64,000 nucleotides of DNA from Pedobacter roseus (GTDB lineage: Bacteria; Bacteroidota; Bacteroidia; Sphingobacteriales; Sphingobacteriaceae): assembly GCF_014395225.1 (NCBI RefSeq), contig NZ_CP060723.1:5456001-5520000 (forward strand). The letters are read 5' to 3'. The notes beneath the pieces are model-generated. The model had not been told where the DNA came from. It saw only the letters and a program-made list of their open reading frames with translations, and searched no databases. The translations under genes and the position numbers were made by a program. Below, in pieces: positions 44,645-55,200 of the stretch. Positions within the stretch are counted from its first letter, which is position 1; each line of letters begins with the position of its first letter.

Positions 44645-45865
44645 TTGAATTTTAACGACTTTAATTTTAACCCAGATTTATACGAAGGCTTAATGGCCAT
44701 GGGGTATAAAAGCGCTACTCCAATACAAGAACAAGCCATACCGGTAATTTTAGATAACCATGATCTGATTGCCTGCGCCCAAACCGGTACAGGGAAAACG
44801 GCCAGCTATCTTTTGCCCGTAATGGATAAGATCAGCAAAGCTACCGACAGGCATAACAATACCTTGATCCTGGCTCCAACCCGCGAACTGGCTCAACAGA
44901 TTGATTTACAGGTTGAAGCATTGGCTTATTTTACCAACATCAGCTCTTTAGCGGTATATGGTGGGGGAGATGGAATTGCTTATGAACAGCAAAAACGCTC
45001 TATGCGCGAAGGTGTAGATGTCATTATCGCTACGCCGGGCAGGTTAATGGCCCATTTATCCTCGGGTGTGTTAAAACTGGAGCATTTACGGCATTTAATC
45101 CTGGATGAAGCCGACAGGATGTTGGATATGGGTTTTTATGACGATATTATCCGGATCATCAGCTACCTGCCAAAGAAAAGGCAAACGCTTTTATTTTCGG
45201 CCACCATGGCACCAAAAATAAGGACGATGGCCGGCAAAATCCTGCACGAACCCAAGCAAATTACCATTTCGATAGCTAAACCTGCCGAAGGTATTGATCA
45301 GCAGGCTTACAATATCCATGATCAGCAGAAACAGGCTTTGTTGAGTGAGATTTTCAAAAGCGGACAATATAAAAGCAGTATCATTTTTGTTTCTACCAAA
45401 GAAAAAGTAAAAGCTTTATACAAGACTTTTAAAGGCTTAGGCATTAAAGCAGAAGCTTTCCATTCAGATCTGGGACAAAAAGAACGTGAAGATATTTTAT
45501 TGGCCTTTAAAAACAGAAGATTGCCTATTTTAATCGGTACCGATGTTTTATCACGAGGAATTGATGTGGAAGGTATTGATTTAGTAATCAATTATGATGT
45601 TCCCGGCGATCCTGCTGATTATGTACACCGCATTGGTCGTACCGCAAGGGCGGCCACTAAAGGCACAGCCATTACACTGGTTAACGGAAGGGATAAGCGT
45701 AAGTTCGATAACATAGAGAAACTAATTGAAAAGCCTGTTCCCCGCATGCCGTTGCCAGAAAGCATTGCTGCAATGGAAATTACACATGTGGAAGAAAAAA
45801 GGCCTCAGCATAATGGCAAGAAAAAGGTTTGGCATAAAAAGAAAAAACCGAAACCTTCAGCTTAA
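44645..45865 (+). CDS. DEAD-box ATP-dependent RNA helicase
   Basis: This 406-residue RNA helicase has the motifs in order: Q motif (YKSATPIQEQAIPVIL), Walker A AQTGTGKT (45-52), PTRELAQQ, TPGRLMAHL, DEAD, SAT, and HRIGRTARA. A basic Lys-rich tail (KKVWHKKKKPKP) should help RNA binding. TTG 44645 is taken as start: it gives the family's N-terminus and fits the promoter, while the first ATG would cut the Q-motif lead. Likely roles are ribosome assembly or cold growth. Confidence 0.95.
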   Translation: MNFNDFNFNPDLYEGLMAMGYKSATPIQEQAIPVILDNHDLIACAQTGTGKTASYLLPVMDKISKATDRHNNTLILAPTRELAQQIDLQVEALAYFTNISSLAVYGGGDGIAYEQQKRSMREGVDVIIATPGRLMAHLSSGVLKLEHLRHLILDEADRMLDMGFYDDIIRIISYLPKKRQTLLFSATMAPKIRTMAGKILHEPKQITISIAKPAEGIDQQAYNIHDQQKQALLSEIFKSGQYKSSIIFVSTKEKVKALYKTFKGLGIKAEAFHSDLGQKEREDILLAFKNRRLPILIGTDVLSRGIDVEGIDLVINYDVPGDPADYVHRIGRTARAATKGTAITLVNGRDKRKFDNIEKLIEKPVPRMPLPESIAAMEITHVEEKRPQHNGKKKVWHKKKKPKPSA

Positions 45866-45952
45866 AATGTAAAAAGGAAGATGTAAAATGGATGATTTAG
45901 CTAGCGATAGGAAATTCATCCATTTTCTTTTATCGCTTAACTTTGTTATTCA

Positions 45953-46864
45953 ATGGCAAATTTCATCCTTATCGGTTTATGCATTTTGGCAGGTATTCTT
46001 TTCAGAAAGAGCAAATCGTTGCCTAAAGATGCACACAAAGGTATTAACGCCTGGATTATTTACATTGCCTTACCAGCAGTTTCGTTTAAGTACCTGCCAC
46101 ATATTACCTGGACAAATGATTTGCTTTTCCCGGCGTTGGCACCAGTTTGTGTATGGCTGTTCGGTTGGTTATTCATCACGGTTTATAGTCGTATCAGGAA
46201 CATCAGCAAAGCAAGCTCAGGTGGTTTAAAATTAACAAGCTCCTTAAGTAATACTTCTTTTGTAGGTTTTCCTTTAATTGTGGCCTATTTTAGTGAAAAG
46301 GAATTGGGAATCGCCATTATCTGCGATCAGGTTACTTTTACGCTGCTATCGACTATTGGGGTGATTGTGGCCATCCGATCCTCACAGAACCAGGAATTAA
46401 GCGCCAAACTGGTGCTTAAAAAAGTATTAACCTTTCCGCCGCTGATCGGTTGTGTATTGGCTTTAACCATTCCACGTTTTATCGATGTTTCTGTTCTTGA
46501 TCCATTGTTTGATAAGCTTGCCGGAACGGTTGGTCCGTTGGCCTTGTTTTCAATTGGTTTGCAGCTCAAGTTTGGGGGCTGGTTTAGTGAATTGAAGCAT
46601 ATCAGTTTTGCTTTGTTATATAAGTTGATTTTAGCTCCTTTGGTGGTGATGCTGATTGCTGTAGTTTTAGGGATGAGCGGAACAATTACCAAAATAACCA
46701 TTTTCGAAATGGCCATGCCAACTTTATTAACGGCAGGGGTAGTGGCTGATCAGTATAACCTTAACCCAAAACTTTCCAATTTAGTAGTGGGGATCGGGAT
46801 ATTGCTTTCATTTATCACCACGGGTTTATGGTGGTTGGTACTGACTTATTCAGGGTTGGTTTAA
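45953..46864 (+). CDS. AEC-family transporter (auxin efflux carrier-like)
   Basis: This 303-residue membrane protein of about ten helices opens MANFILIGLCILAGILFR. It has the family pattern of two five-helix halves with ALPAVSFKYL, SLSNTSFVGFPLIVAYF and MAMPTLLTAGVVADQYNLN. Characterised bacterial members export organic acids or related solutes; the substrate here is unknown. It is a single gene. Confidence 0.9.
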   Translation: MANFILIGLCILAGILFRKSKSLPKDAHKGINAWIIYIALPAVSFKYLPHITWTNDLLFPALAPVCVWLFGWLFITVYSRIRNISKASSGGLKLTSSLSNTSFVGFPLIVAYFSEKELGIAIICDQVTFTLLSTIGVIVAIRSSQNQELSAKLVLKKVLTFPPLIGCVLALTIPRFIDVSVLDPLFDKLAGTVGPLALFSIGLQLKFGGWFSELKHISFALLYKLILAPLVVMLIAVVLGMSGTITKITIFEMAMPTLLTAGVVADQYNLNPKLSNLVVGIGILLSFITTGLWWLVLTYSGLV

Positions 46865-46880
46865 TTTACCTCGTTTTTTT

Positions 46881-46920
46881 ACCACAGAGGCCACGGAGAA
46901 AATCACAGAGAACACAGAGG
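46881..46920. repeat. ACCACAGAGG-type repeat
   Basis: ACCACAGAGGCCACGGAG then CACAGAGAACACAGAGG, the same word family as 33868, 36260 and 37114. It opens the 357-nt gene-free stretch 46865-47221. Confidence 0.6.
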
Positions 46921-46985
46921 CTTTTTTGCCAAGATGCACTGATTAACACGGGGAAGTTGATTTATCGCGACAAGTAGCGTAAAAT

Positions 46986-47110
46986 CGTCATCTCGACCGA
47001 ATCACCGCGGATTGGAGAGATCTGTCTCGAGATAGATTTAGCTTTGCTGAGCACTCCGTGGTTCTCGACTTCGTTGCACCCGATAGCTGTCGGGTCCGCT
47101 CGAATTGACG
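46986..47110. repeat. Dispersed CGTCAT...TTGACG repeat (125 nt)
   Basis: It starts CGTCATCTCGACC, contains TAGCTTTGCTGAGCACTCCG and the hairpin ACCCGATAGCTGTCGGGT, and ends TTGACG. It closely matches the reverse complement of 21914-22020. After it, 47129-47157 carries CCGCCAATCGCTTAGCGCC words like those in the gltX leader. Confidence 0.75.
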
Positions 47111-47168
47111 TATTGGAGGAATTTCGCCTACCGCCAATCGCTTAGCGCCCTATGCGGTTACAACCAAC

Positions 47169-47203
47169 AAAAAGAGCCGCAAAATTTCTTCTACGGCTCT
47201 TTT
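47169..47203 (-). terminator. Terminator after the C1 peptidase gene
   Basis: On the minus strand AAAGAGCCG is followed by a loop, CGGCTCTTT and TTG; as a plus-strand structure it is nearly symmetric. Confidence 0.75.
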
Positions 47204-47221
47204 AAACTAATTTAACTTCCT

Positions 47222-48415
47222 TTACAAGGCTAATTTCTTAGAAATTGCTGCCGGAATACCTGCTTTGTTTAATAAAATGGCTGTCGTTTTATATTTAACG
47301 TAGTTTTTGGTTACGTATAAATAACCTTTATAATCGTTTGTAGCACCCCAGGAGTTTTTTACGATATAATATTCTTTACCATTCTGATCTTTTGCTAAAC
47401 CAACGATATGCATCCCATGGTCATCAGTGGTTTGGTAATTATCAAATGCCAATTGACGGTTTTCCTGAGTAATTTCCATCTCTGGCTGTGGGCCGTTAAA
47501 CATCTCCGCTTTTTGTTTCATCGTCATATCAGCAAAAGGTGTCTGCGGAACAAAAGCAACACCATTTTTCCAGCTAAAGGTTTTTTCGCTCACATCTGTA
47601 GCCCATGCAACAGTATAACCACCTTTTAAGGCATTATCAATAATGTCTGTCAATTCGTTTACCTTAACATTGTAAACCTGATCAAATGACCAGTTATCGG
47701 GTACCAGCAAAGTAAATTTGCTGTAGAAAGGATGATCATTAAAAGAAGATAATTCTACATAGTTGTCTGGATTTAAACCTACAACTTCCTTGGCAAAAGT
47801 TTGTGGGGTATATTTTTTACCGTTATAGGTGAAATTTTCTGGCACAGCACCTAAATAAGCATCAATTACGCCCGTATAAGCTTTTAACCAGTTTGGTGTT
47901 AACTCGCCGTTCGAATTTTTTACTACTGCGTCTAAAACACCTTTTTCGATATCGCCAAGCTCGGCAGTTTTGTTGATTTTAGTACCATAGTTTAAACCAG
48001 TGTACACCTCTTGCGGAACCGCACCGTATTTTCTGTACATGTTGATTACATCATGCAAAGCACCACCATCGCCTAATGAAACTGCACCATGCATGCGTAC
48101 ATAATTTTTTCCTTTTTCTACGTAAGCATTGCGGGCAGAAAAAAGTTGGGATAAGGTTACAGGTTGTTTACCTGCTTTGATCATTTCTGATTCTAAAAAT
48201 GAATTGGTTGAATAGCTCCAGCAAGTGCCCGAAGAGCCTTGGTTTTGAACCGGTGTATTGGCCAGGTTAATTACTTCTGTGAATTTGAAAGAAGCTGCAC
48301 TGTTTTCACTTTGGTTGTTTTTTAAAGAATTAACAAGATTGTCTTGACCATAAACTGCCGATATAGATAACGACAAAGCCAAACCAATCACACTGATTTT
48401 TGTGTAGTTGATCAT
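47222..48415 (-). CDS. Exported C1B-type cysteine peptidase (bleomycin hydrolase-like)
   Basis: This 397-residue protein has a signal peptide (MINYTKISVIGLALSLSISA, ending YGQ) and the papain-fold active site: oxyanion Q59 and nucleophile C65 in VQNQGSSGTCWSYST, a late His in DDHGMHIVGL and Asn in YYIVKNSWGA. The arrangement is that of the PepC/bleomycin hydrolase branch, here exported. ATG 48415 is chosen because it puts the signal peptide at the N-terminus; an upstream start would add 29 residues ahead of it. Confidence 0.92.
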   Translation of the reverse strand: MINYTKISVIGLALSLSISAVYGQDNLVNSLKNNQSENSAASFKFTEVINLANTPVQNQGSSGTCWSYSTNSFLESEMIKAGKQPVTLSQLFSARNAYVEKGKNYVRMHGAVSLGDGGALHDVINMYRKYGAVPQEVYTGLNYGTKINKTAELGDIEKGVLDAVVKNSNGELTPNWLKAYTGVIDAYLGAVPENFTYNGKKYTPQTFAKEVVGLNPDNYVELSSFNDHPFYSKFTLLVPDNWSFDQVYNVKVNELTDIIDNALKGGYTVAWATDVSEKTFSWKNGVAFVPQTPFADMTMKQKAEMFNGPQPEMEITQENRQLAFDNYQTTDDHGMHIVGLAKDQNGKEYYIVKNSWGATNDYKGYLYVTKNYVKYKTTAILLNKAGIPAAISKKLAL

Positions 48416-48529
48416 TTTTTTATGAATAATTATTAAAAAGTCAGCGAATGTAGAAATACTTGATGATTTGGGGTCAAAAAGTTTGTAATAAATCGATAAC
48501 ATTAGTCATTTAAATGCAACAAAGTTGAT

Positions 48530-49957
48530 TTAACATTCTGGCAAACTGATCGGAATATTGGTTGCCAGGCCTCCATCAGAGGTTTCTTTGTATTTGGCAT
48601 TCATATCTAGAGCCGTTTCCCACATGGTATTTACCACGGCATCGAGACTCACTTTTGCTTTATCGGGATTGCTTTGTAAAGCCAACTGACTGGCCGTAAT
48701 GGCTTTAATTGCGCCCATGGTATTCCGTTCGATACAAGGAATTTGTACCAAACCACCAATCGGATCGCAGGTTAAACCTAAATGATGTTCCATGGCAATT
48801 TCTGCAGCCATTAAAACCTGCCTTTGCGAGCCGCCCAGGCATTCTGTAAGCGCTGCTGCAGCCATGGCTGAGGAAACGCCAATTTCGGCCTGACAGCCAC
48901 CCATTGCTGCGGATATGGTAGCACCTTTTTTGAAAATACTGCCTATTTCGGAAGCGCAGGCAATAAACTGGATGATTTTTTCTTCACTATAACCATCGCA
49001 AAAGGTTATAAAATATTGGAGTACGGCCGGAATTACCCCGGCAGCACCATTTGTAGGGGCAGTTACTACCCTGCCAAATGAGGCATTTTCTTCATTTACG
49101 GCCAGCGCAAAACAGCTTACCCAATCTAAAGTATAATTAAATCCGTTACCACCTTTCCTGATGGCTTCTACCCAAGTATTATAATTGGAATATTCACTTT
49201 TACTAATTAAGCGTTTATTTAAGGGGAAAGCCCTTCTGGCTACATTTAAACCACCCGGTAAAAAGCCAGTGGTATGGCAGCCACGATAAATACAATCGCG
49301 CATGACGGCGAAATGTTGTAAAATACCTTTTTTGGTCTCAGCTTCGGTACGCCAGGCCAGTTCGTTCTCCATTACGATTTCGCTCACTTTTAAACCGGTA
49401 GACAGACACCAGTGCAACAGTTCTTTTGCTTTTTCTACCGGAAATGGCAGATCAACCTGGGCTTTTTTACTGTTATCTTCTCCTTCTTTCACCACAAAAC
49501 CACCACCAATAGAGTAATAGGTTTCGGAAAAAGCCTTTCCGTTATTTAAAAATGCCTGAAAAGTAACTGCATTAGGGTGAAAAGGTAAACTTTCGGCAAA
49601 AAGAAAGAGTAAATCTTGATTATAATCGAAATTGATGGTTAAATGACCAGCAAGGTTCAGTTTTTTATCCCGTTGGATGCCTTCGAAAGTGGGTGTAACT
49701 GCATCTACATCAAAAGTTACGGGATCGGCTCCGGTTAAACCCAATAAAATGGCTACATCAGTTCCGTGGCCCTTGCCTGTTTTGGCAAGAGAGCCATACA
49801 GCAATATTTTAATGCCTTCAACATCGTTAAGCAGGTTTTGCTGTGCAAGTGAAGCGGTAAATTGTTGGGCAGCACGCCAGGGACCTAAAGTATGTGAACT
49901 TGACGGGCCAATGCCTATTTTAAAAATATCGAAAACTGAAATTTGTTCCTTGATCAT
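48530..49957 (-). CDS. sdaA: L-serine dehydratase, iron-sulfur dependent, single chain
   Basis: This 475-residue enzyme deaminates L-serine to pyruvate and ammonia with a [4Fe-4S] cluster. The beta (ACT-like) domain opens [20 protein letters not shown] and carries [10 protein letters not shown]; the alpha domain holds the cluster Cys in GGCQAEIG (about 354), LTCDPIGG (about 396) and QIPCIERN (about 407). It is a single fused chain as in E. coli SdaA. A TAGCTTTG promoter box lies just upstream, divergent from the RDD gene. Confidence 0.96.
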   Translation of the reverse strand: MIKEQISVFDIFKIGIGPSSSHTLGPWRAAQQFTASLAQQNLLNDVEGIKILLYGSLAKTGKGHGTDVAILLGLTGADPVTFDVDAVTPTFEGIQRDKKLNLAGHLTINFDYNQDLLFLFAESLPFHPNAVTFQAFLNNGKAFSETYYSIGGGFVVKEGEDNSKKAQVDLPFPVEKAKELLHWCLSTGLKVSEIVMENELAWRTEAETKKGILQHFAVMRDCIYRGCHTTGFLPGGLNVARRAFPLNKRLISKSEYSNYNTWVEAIRKGGNGFNYTLDWVSCFALAVNEENASFGRVVTAPTNGAAGVIPAVLQYFITFCDGYSEEKIIQFIACASEIGSIFKKGATISAAMGGCQAEIGVSSAMAAAALTECLGGSQRQVLMAAEIAMEHHLGLTCDPIGGLVQIPCIERNTMGAIKAITASQLALQSNPDKAKVSLDAVVNTMWETALDMNAKYKETSDGGLATNIPISLPEC

Positions 49958-49974
49958 TTATGAATATAGTTACA

Positions 49975-49982
49975 CAAAGCTA
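49975..49982 (-). promoter_or_regulatory. Candidate -7 box of the serine dehydratase gene
   Basis: The minus-strand sequence TAGCTTTG is a full match to TAnnTTTG, 17 nt before the start codon, predicting a very short leader. Confidence 0.5.
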
Positions 49983-50012
49983 TGATTGTTTTATGATTTT
50001 GGCTAAATTAAT

Positions 50013-50043
50013 TTTGACTGAACATCAAAATATTTTACCTTAG
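50013..50043 (+). promoter_or_regulatory. Candidate promoter of the RDD gene
   Basis: TTTG (50013-50016), a 19-nt spacer and TACCTTAG (50036-50043, one mismatch), 26 nt before the ATG. Confidence 0.4.
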
Positions 50044-50069
50044 GAAAATCTAATCCAAACGCTCCAAAA

Positions 50070-50561
50070 ATGGACTTTAACAACAATTATCAAGAAATTG
50101 ATTTAAACTACTGCCGTGCCAGCTCGGGCAAAAGATTCGCTAATTACATCATCGACGTTATTGTTTTTTACATCATTCTTTTTGGCATTTACATCTTTAT
50201 CGGAATTTTAATTCCTGGTATTTTAGACGGAATCAATGATCTTTTAGATAGGTTGATCGCGATGGTTTGTTATGGCTTTATTATGTGTTTAATAGAAGCC
50301 GTTTCACGTGGAAAATCGATCGGGAAACTCATTACAGGAACAAAGGCCGTAAACTTAGATGGTAGCGAGATTGATTTTGGAAAAGCGTTTACGCGAAATA
50401 TGATCCGTGTAATTCCTTTTAATGCAATTAGTGCGCTCAGTAATCCTTGTGATCCCTGGCATGATCGCTGGTCGGATACCATGGTGATTGACGAGAAAAA
50501 AATGGCCTTGCAAACCCAAAGGGTAGATCTGTTTGATTCGGTTAAAAATCAAATTCAATAA
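50070..50561 (+). CDS. RDD-family membrane protein
   Basis: This 163-residue protein has the RDD signature (ASSGKRFANYIIDVIVFYII), two or three membrane helices and the typical late motif GKSIGKLITGTKAVNLDG and DPWHDRWSDTMVI. RDD proteins are small membrane proteins of unclear function, some linked to ion exchange. Its 3' end overlaps the convergent MgtC gene by 20 nt. Confidence 0.9.
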   Translation: MDFNNNYQEIDLNYCRASSGKRFANYIIDVIVFYIILFGIYIFIGILIPGILDGINDLLDRLIAMVCYGFIMCLIEAVSRGKSIGKLITGTKAVNLDGSEIDFGKAFTRNMIRVIPFNAISALSNPCDPWHDRWSDTMVIDEKKMALQTQRVDLFDSVKNQIQ

Positions 50562-51201
50562 TATCATCGTCTTTTAACATGCGCTCCACAAACTTCTGAT
50601 GGTTTTGTGGCGTTCCTGTCGCTACCCAGTTTCCGGTAATGATATTATCAACCAATTGATGTTTGCCGCGTTGAGGTTTGAGTTTACTTTCTCTAAAAAC
50701 TTCTTCGTAGCTTTCTAAATTGCCATGGGTATGTTGTCTTTTAACAATGCGGTAAACCCGTTTGGTAAAGCGGCGGTCGCCGATTTCTTCTAAAAATGGA
50801 AAAATAATCAGGGCCAATAATACCACAATGGTAACGCCAATGGCCTGTTCGTAATAACCAGAGCCTATGGCCATGCCAATGGCGGCCACAATCCAAATGA
50901 TACAGGCTGTAGTTAGCCCTTTAACGCGGTTTTCTTCTTTAAAAATTACGCCTGCACCAAGAAAACCAATACCGGTAACAATGTTCGAGGCAATACGATC
51001 CTGACTGGTAGGCCCGATTTTTATGGATAAAATGGTGAATAGGGTAGCGCCCAAACCGATCATCATCATGGTTTTTAAACCAGCAGATTTACTTCTATAT
51101 TCGCGTTCGGCACCGATGATGCCACAAAGCAGGGTAGCCAATAGAAATTTATTGATCTCACTTTGTGTAATGAAATGGTTTTGATCTAAGATGTCGTTCA
51201 T
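50542..51201 (-). CDS. MgtC/SapB-family membrane protein
   Basis: This 219-residue protein has about five helices with the MgtC signature LLCGIIGAEREYRSKSAGLKT and NIVTGIGFLGAGVIFKE, plus a soluble C-terminal part (VYRIVKRQHTHGNL). The family is tied to growth at low magnesium and acid tolerance, though its molecular action is debated. It starts 23 nt after the PorP/SprF gene on the same strand and may share its transcript. Confidence 0.93.
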   Translation of the reverse strand: MNDILDQNHFITQSEINKFLLATLLCGIIGAEREYRSKSAGLKTMMMIGLGATLFTILSIKIGPTSQDRIASNIVTGIGFLGAGVIFKEENRVKGLTTACIIWIVAAIGMAIGSGYYEQAIGVTIVVLLALIIFPFLEEIGDRRFTKRVYRIVKRQHTHGNLESYEEVFRESKLKPQRGKHQLVDNIITGNWVATGTPQNHQKFVERMLKDDDIIEFDF

Positions 51202-51224
51202 TGCCCGGGGTTATCAGAGGCAAA

Positions 51225-52244
51225 TTAATAAAAATCGTAACATCTTAGGCCATTTGCACGGCCACCATTGGAACTATTTGGAAAATATTTTTCGTAACCT
51301 ACGCCAATTTCGGATGTTCCGCCTGTATTGCTGTAGTTGATTTTAGAGGTTGTGGCATCGTGACTGATGCCTAATCTGAATTTTTCGCCGTTGGTGCGCC
51401 TGTTGAAAATGTCAAAAATCACCGAAAAAACAACAGCATCATTTCCGTTAGAATTACCATCGTTGCGGTACCAGATACCTGCGTTGATGCCCGCATATTT
51501 ATATTGCATGCCCACGCTGAACGATTTTACGTTGCCCTGTTTGTAGGCAACAATAGACGGGATGAGGTAATTGCCATCGCGATCGTACTCATCAGGCACC
51601 AGGGTTAACTTGTAACTTAAATTACCTGAGATGCGCATCGGCAATTTGGCCTGAAAACCCGATAAGGATTCATCCGGACGGTTAAGGTGATGCACGGCCA
51701 GTCCCATCATAAATTTCCCCACCACGAGATTGGCACCAGCATTGGAGTCGAAATAATACCGGCTATCTACGCTTGGCCTTTCGGCGCCAGAAACACTACC
51801 CGGAATATAACCAGTACTGATATCGATCTGATCACCAAAAACAAGTTTATCCCAGTTTAACTTTTGGTTGGTAATGCCTCCCTGTAAGCCAAATGATAAA
51901 GCAAAATCGTCTCCACCGATAATATAAGAATAACTTAGGGCAACATTGTTCTTCACCAGGTAAGCAGTACCCTCACTGCTGCGGTTAAAAATAATCCCAA
52001 TACCACTGTTTAATCTCCTTAGGTTGAGGTCGCCGGAAGCCGTCATGTATGAAAAATCACTCGCCAACCCCGTCCACTGGTTGCGGTATAAGGCATTAAA
52101 CCTGATGTCGCCTTCAAACTGCCCGGTTAAAGCGGGATTTAAGTAAATCGGCGCATTGTAAAACTGCGAATAAATATGGTCCTGCGCCAACGAAACCATT
52201 GGCAGCAACCAAAACAAAAATAATATTACCCTTCTCCTCATCAT
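51225..52244 (-). CDS. PorP/SprF-family outer-membrane protein (type IX secretion)
   Basis: This 339-residue protein has a signal peptide (MMRRRVILFLFWLLPMVSLA) and the family opening DHIYSQFYNAPIYLNPALTG; the rest is a beta barrel (YNQW-like and NLSYKL strands, GNVKSFSVGMQYKYAGINAG). Such proteins assist secretion of large type B substrates of the type IX system. ATG 52244 fits the signal peptide and overlaps the preceding gene's stop by 4 nt (ATGA). The coupled gene upstream is the likely partner. Confidence 0.94.
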   Translation of the reverse strand: MMRRRVILFLFWLLPMVSLAQDHIYSQFYNAPIYLNPALTGQFEGDIRFNALYRNQWTGLASDFSYMTASGDLNLRRLNSGIGIIFNRSSEGTAYLVKNNVALSYSYIIGGDDFALSFGLQGGITNQKLNWDKLVFGDQIDISTGYIPGSVSGAERPSVDSRYYFDSNAGANLVVGKFMMGLAVHHLNRPDESLSGFQAKLPMRISGNLSYKLTLVPDEYDRDGNYLIPSIVAYKQGNVKSFSVGMQYKYAGINAGIWYRNDGNSNGNDAVVFSVIFDIFNRRTNGEKFRLGISHDATTSKINYSNTGGTSEIGVGYEKYFPNSSNGGRANGLRCYDFY

Positions 52245-55200
52245 CTTATTAAATATATTACGCCCGTTTTCTTTGGAGGAGATGAATCGTAAGTCATTCC
52301 TTTCCAATCGCTGCCATTAATAAATTTTATCTCTATTTTCCAATAATACACGCCCTGTGGCTGCTCTTGTCCGTTATAGGTACCATCCCAGCCCTCTAAA
52401 GGCGCCCCGTCATCCAATTTGGTCGTTGTCCATAACTGTTGTCCCCATTTATTGAAAACAGACATCTGCCACTCTTTTATGCCACGGCCTTTCGCCTTAA
52501 AAATCTTGATTTCGTTTTTAGCACTGGCGGGCATAAATGAATTTGGAATATTCAGAAACCCTGGTACTCCAATAATCCTTACGGATTGGAAAGTGGTAGA
52601 AGAACAACCTTCTTTATTTAATACTTTAAGGGTTACGTTGTAATTGCCCTCATTGGCATAAGTGTGGGTTGGATTTTGCAGGGTAGAAACGGCGCCATCG
52701 CCAAAGGTCCACTGCCAGCTCACTGCATCGGTACTAATATCCTTAAAGCCAAATGAATAATTTGGGATCGAAATTTCGTTACCCGGAGTAACTGTAAAGC
52801 TAGCTACCGGTGGGGCCACAACACGAATATAATCGGCTATGGTAGTACTGTTTGTACAGCCCAATGCATTGGTTGCTGTTAGGGTAACTGCATAATTTTT
52901 ACCCGGACCATTAAAGGTGTGCGTGGGTTCTATGGTATTTGATGTTGGCGAACCATCTCCAAAATCCCAAACATAACCTATTGCACCGGTACTGGTGTTT
53001 TTAAATTTTACGGTAACTCCGTCACAACCACTTGTTTTGTCTGCGGTGAAACTTACGCTGGGTTGTGGCAAAACTTCAACGGTTTCGGTTGTTGAAGCGT
53101 TGGAGCAATTGTTTGATGCGTATAAAGTAATGGTATATTTCCCAGGCTGGGTAAAGGTATGCGATATGGTTTCGGGAGCGGTATGGGTAACCGTAGTGCT
53201 GCCATCACCAAAATCATAAACAAAAGTGCTGGCGCCTTTGGTATTGTTAAAGAAATCGACTTTTAAAGGTGCACAACCTTTAAGCTGATTGCTGTTGACC
53301 ACCAATTCCGGAGTAATGTCGTTAGGTGCCACACGAATTGAATATTGTGATTCATTGCTTCCGCACTCATTGGTCGCGGTCATTTTTACCACATAATCCC
53401 TAACCGCCAACGTGGTGTAAGTGTGGCTTACGCTGTTTTTATCGGTTACAGTTAAAGGTGCTGAGCCATCCCCAAAATCGTAAGTATAACTGGTATAATT
53501 TCCTGGTGAGGTATTGCTAAATGCCACCGCCAGAGGTGAGCAGCCTGTTGTTTTATCTGGAGAAAAAACGGAAACCGGTTTTGCTTTTACCAATACCGTT
53601 GAAGTTTGTGTAGTGGTGCCGCAGGCGGTAGTTGCCTTTAATGTGACCGTATAAGTCAGGTCTTTTCCTGTTGGATCTGCCTGGTAGGTAACCGCTGGTG
53701 GTTGCGCTAAATTTGAAGTGGTACCGTTTCCGAAATCCCAGTTGAAGGTTGCCGCCGTTAATGAATTGGAAGTATTGGTGAAAACAACATTTAACGGTCC
53801 GCAGCCCGATATTGCACTCTGTGTATAAGCAGCGGTTACACTTTGTATGGTACTAAAAGTATGACTGGTTTCATCACTACTACATCCCAGGCTGCTCGTT
53901 ACCACCAGTTTGATCACAACACTTTCGTTATCATTTGCAATGGTATAACCTGGAAAAGTAATCCCTGTGCCAATCTGTATGCCGTTAGCAAACCAGGTAT
54001 ATGTACTGTTGCGGTCGGTATAAGGTGTTGCAGATATGTTGGATGCCGTTAAAATGAAAGGTGGACAACCTTTGTCGGTATTAAAAACCAACCCGGCTTT
54101 AGCAGGAGGGTTAACCGTTATTTTAACCTGGTTACTTAAATTGTTACTGCAAGCGCCGCTGGTTACCGATCGCCTGTAATAAATGGTTGCGGTAGGGGCT
54201 GGAGGCGTAAAACTAACACCGGTTGCTCCCAATACATCACTCCACACCGTTCCGTTAGTGCTTGATTGCCATTGATAGGTATAACTACCGCTACCTCCGC
54301 CTGGTACTGAGCCTGTAAGCGGTGCTGCAGCTGTACCAATACAGATGGTTTGATCGGCTGAAATGGTGTTGTTGGTTAATCCCGGTAACACGGTAACCTG
54401 AACTGAGTTGCTGATCGACGTACAGATGGTGCTGTTCACCAGCCGCCTGAAATAAGTTGATGAACTTACAATTAAGGTTAAATCTTTATTGGTTGCCGAT
54501 GGAACATTGGTCCAGGTATTTCCATCTGCGCTGCTTTGCCATTGATAGGCAAATGTTCCCGTACCACCAGTGGGAGTGTCGCCCGTAATGGTAATGCTCT
54601 GGCTTGCGCAAACCGGGGCAGTTGATGCTGAAATGTTATTGGTAACAGGTGAATAATAAGTAACCGTTATTTCATCTACAGAGGGCGGGCAACCATTAAA
54701 ACCTGCAATGGTCCACCTGAAGATATAAGTTTGTCCTGGCACCAAACCCGTAACAGTGGTATTATATAACGTGGGATCGGTGATGGTAACGCCCGTTTGT
54801 GCGGAGGTTAAAGTCCAGTTACCACTGTTTGGTGCAGGATTATTCCCGTTTAAGGTAATTCCATTTCCGCTACATAAATTTTGATCTGAGCCAGCGTTCG
54901 CAGCTACCGTTCCGGGATTTACCGTGATGGTGGTTGCCGTTGAAATGGCTTCTGCGCAGCTACCACTTTGTACTACTGCCCGGAATTTAGTGCTAATACC
55001 AAGGTTAGAAAATACGTAAGGATTGGCTGTTGAAGTAATGGTGGCCCAGGTTACGCCGTTATCAATAGAACGTTCCCAGCGGATGAGATTTCCAACCTGT
55101 CCGCTTAGCGTAATATTACCGCCATTGGCGCCTGCACAAACATCTACATCTCCGGCAGTGGTTCCGCCTATACTCAATGGATTAACGGTAATTTGAACAT

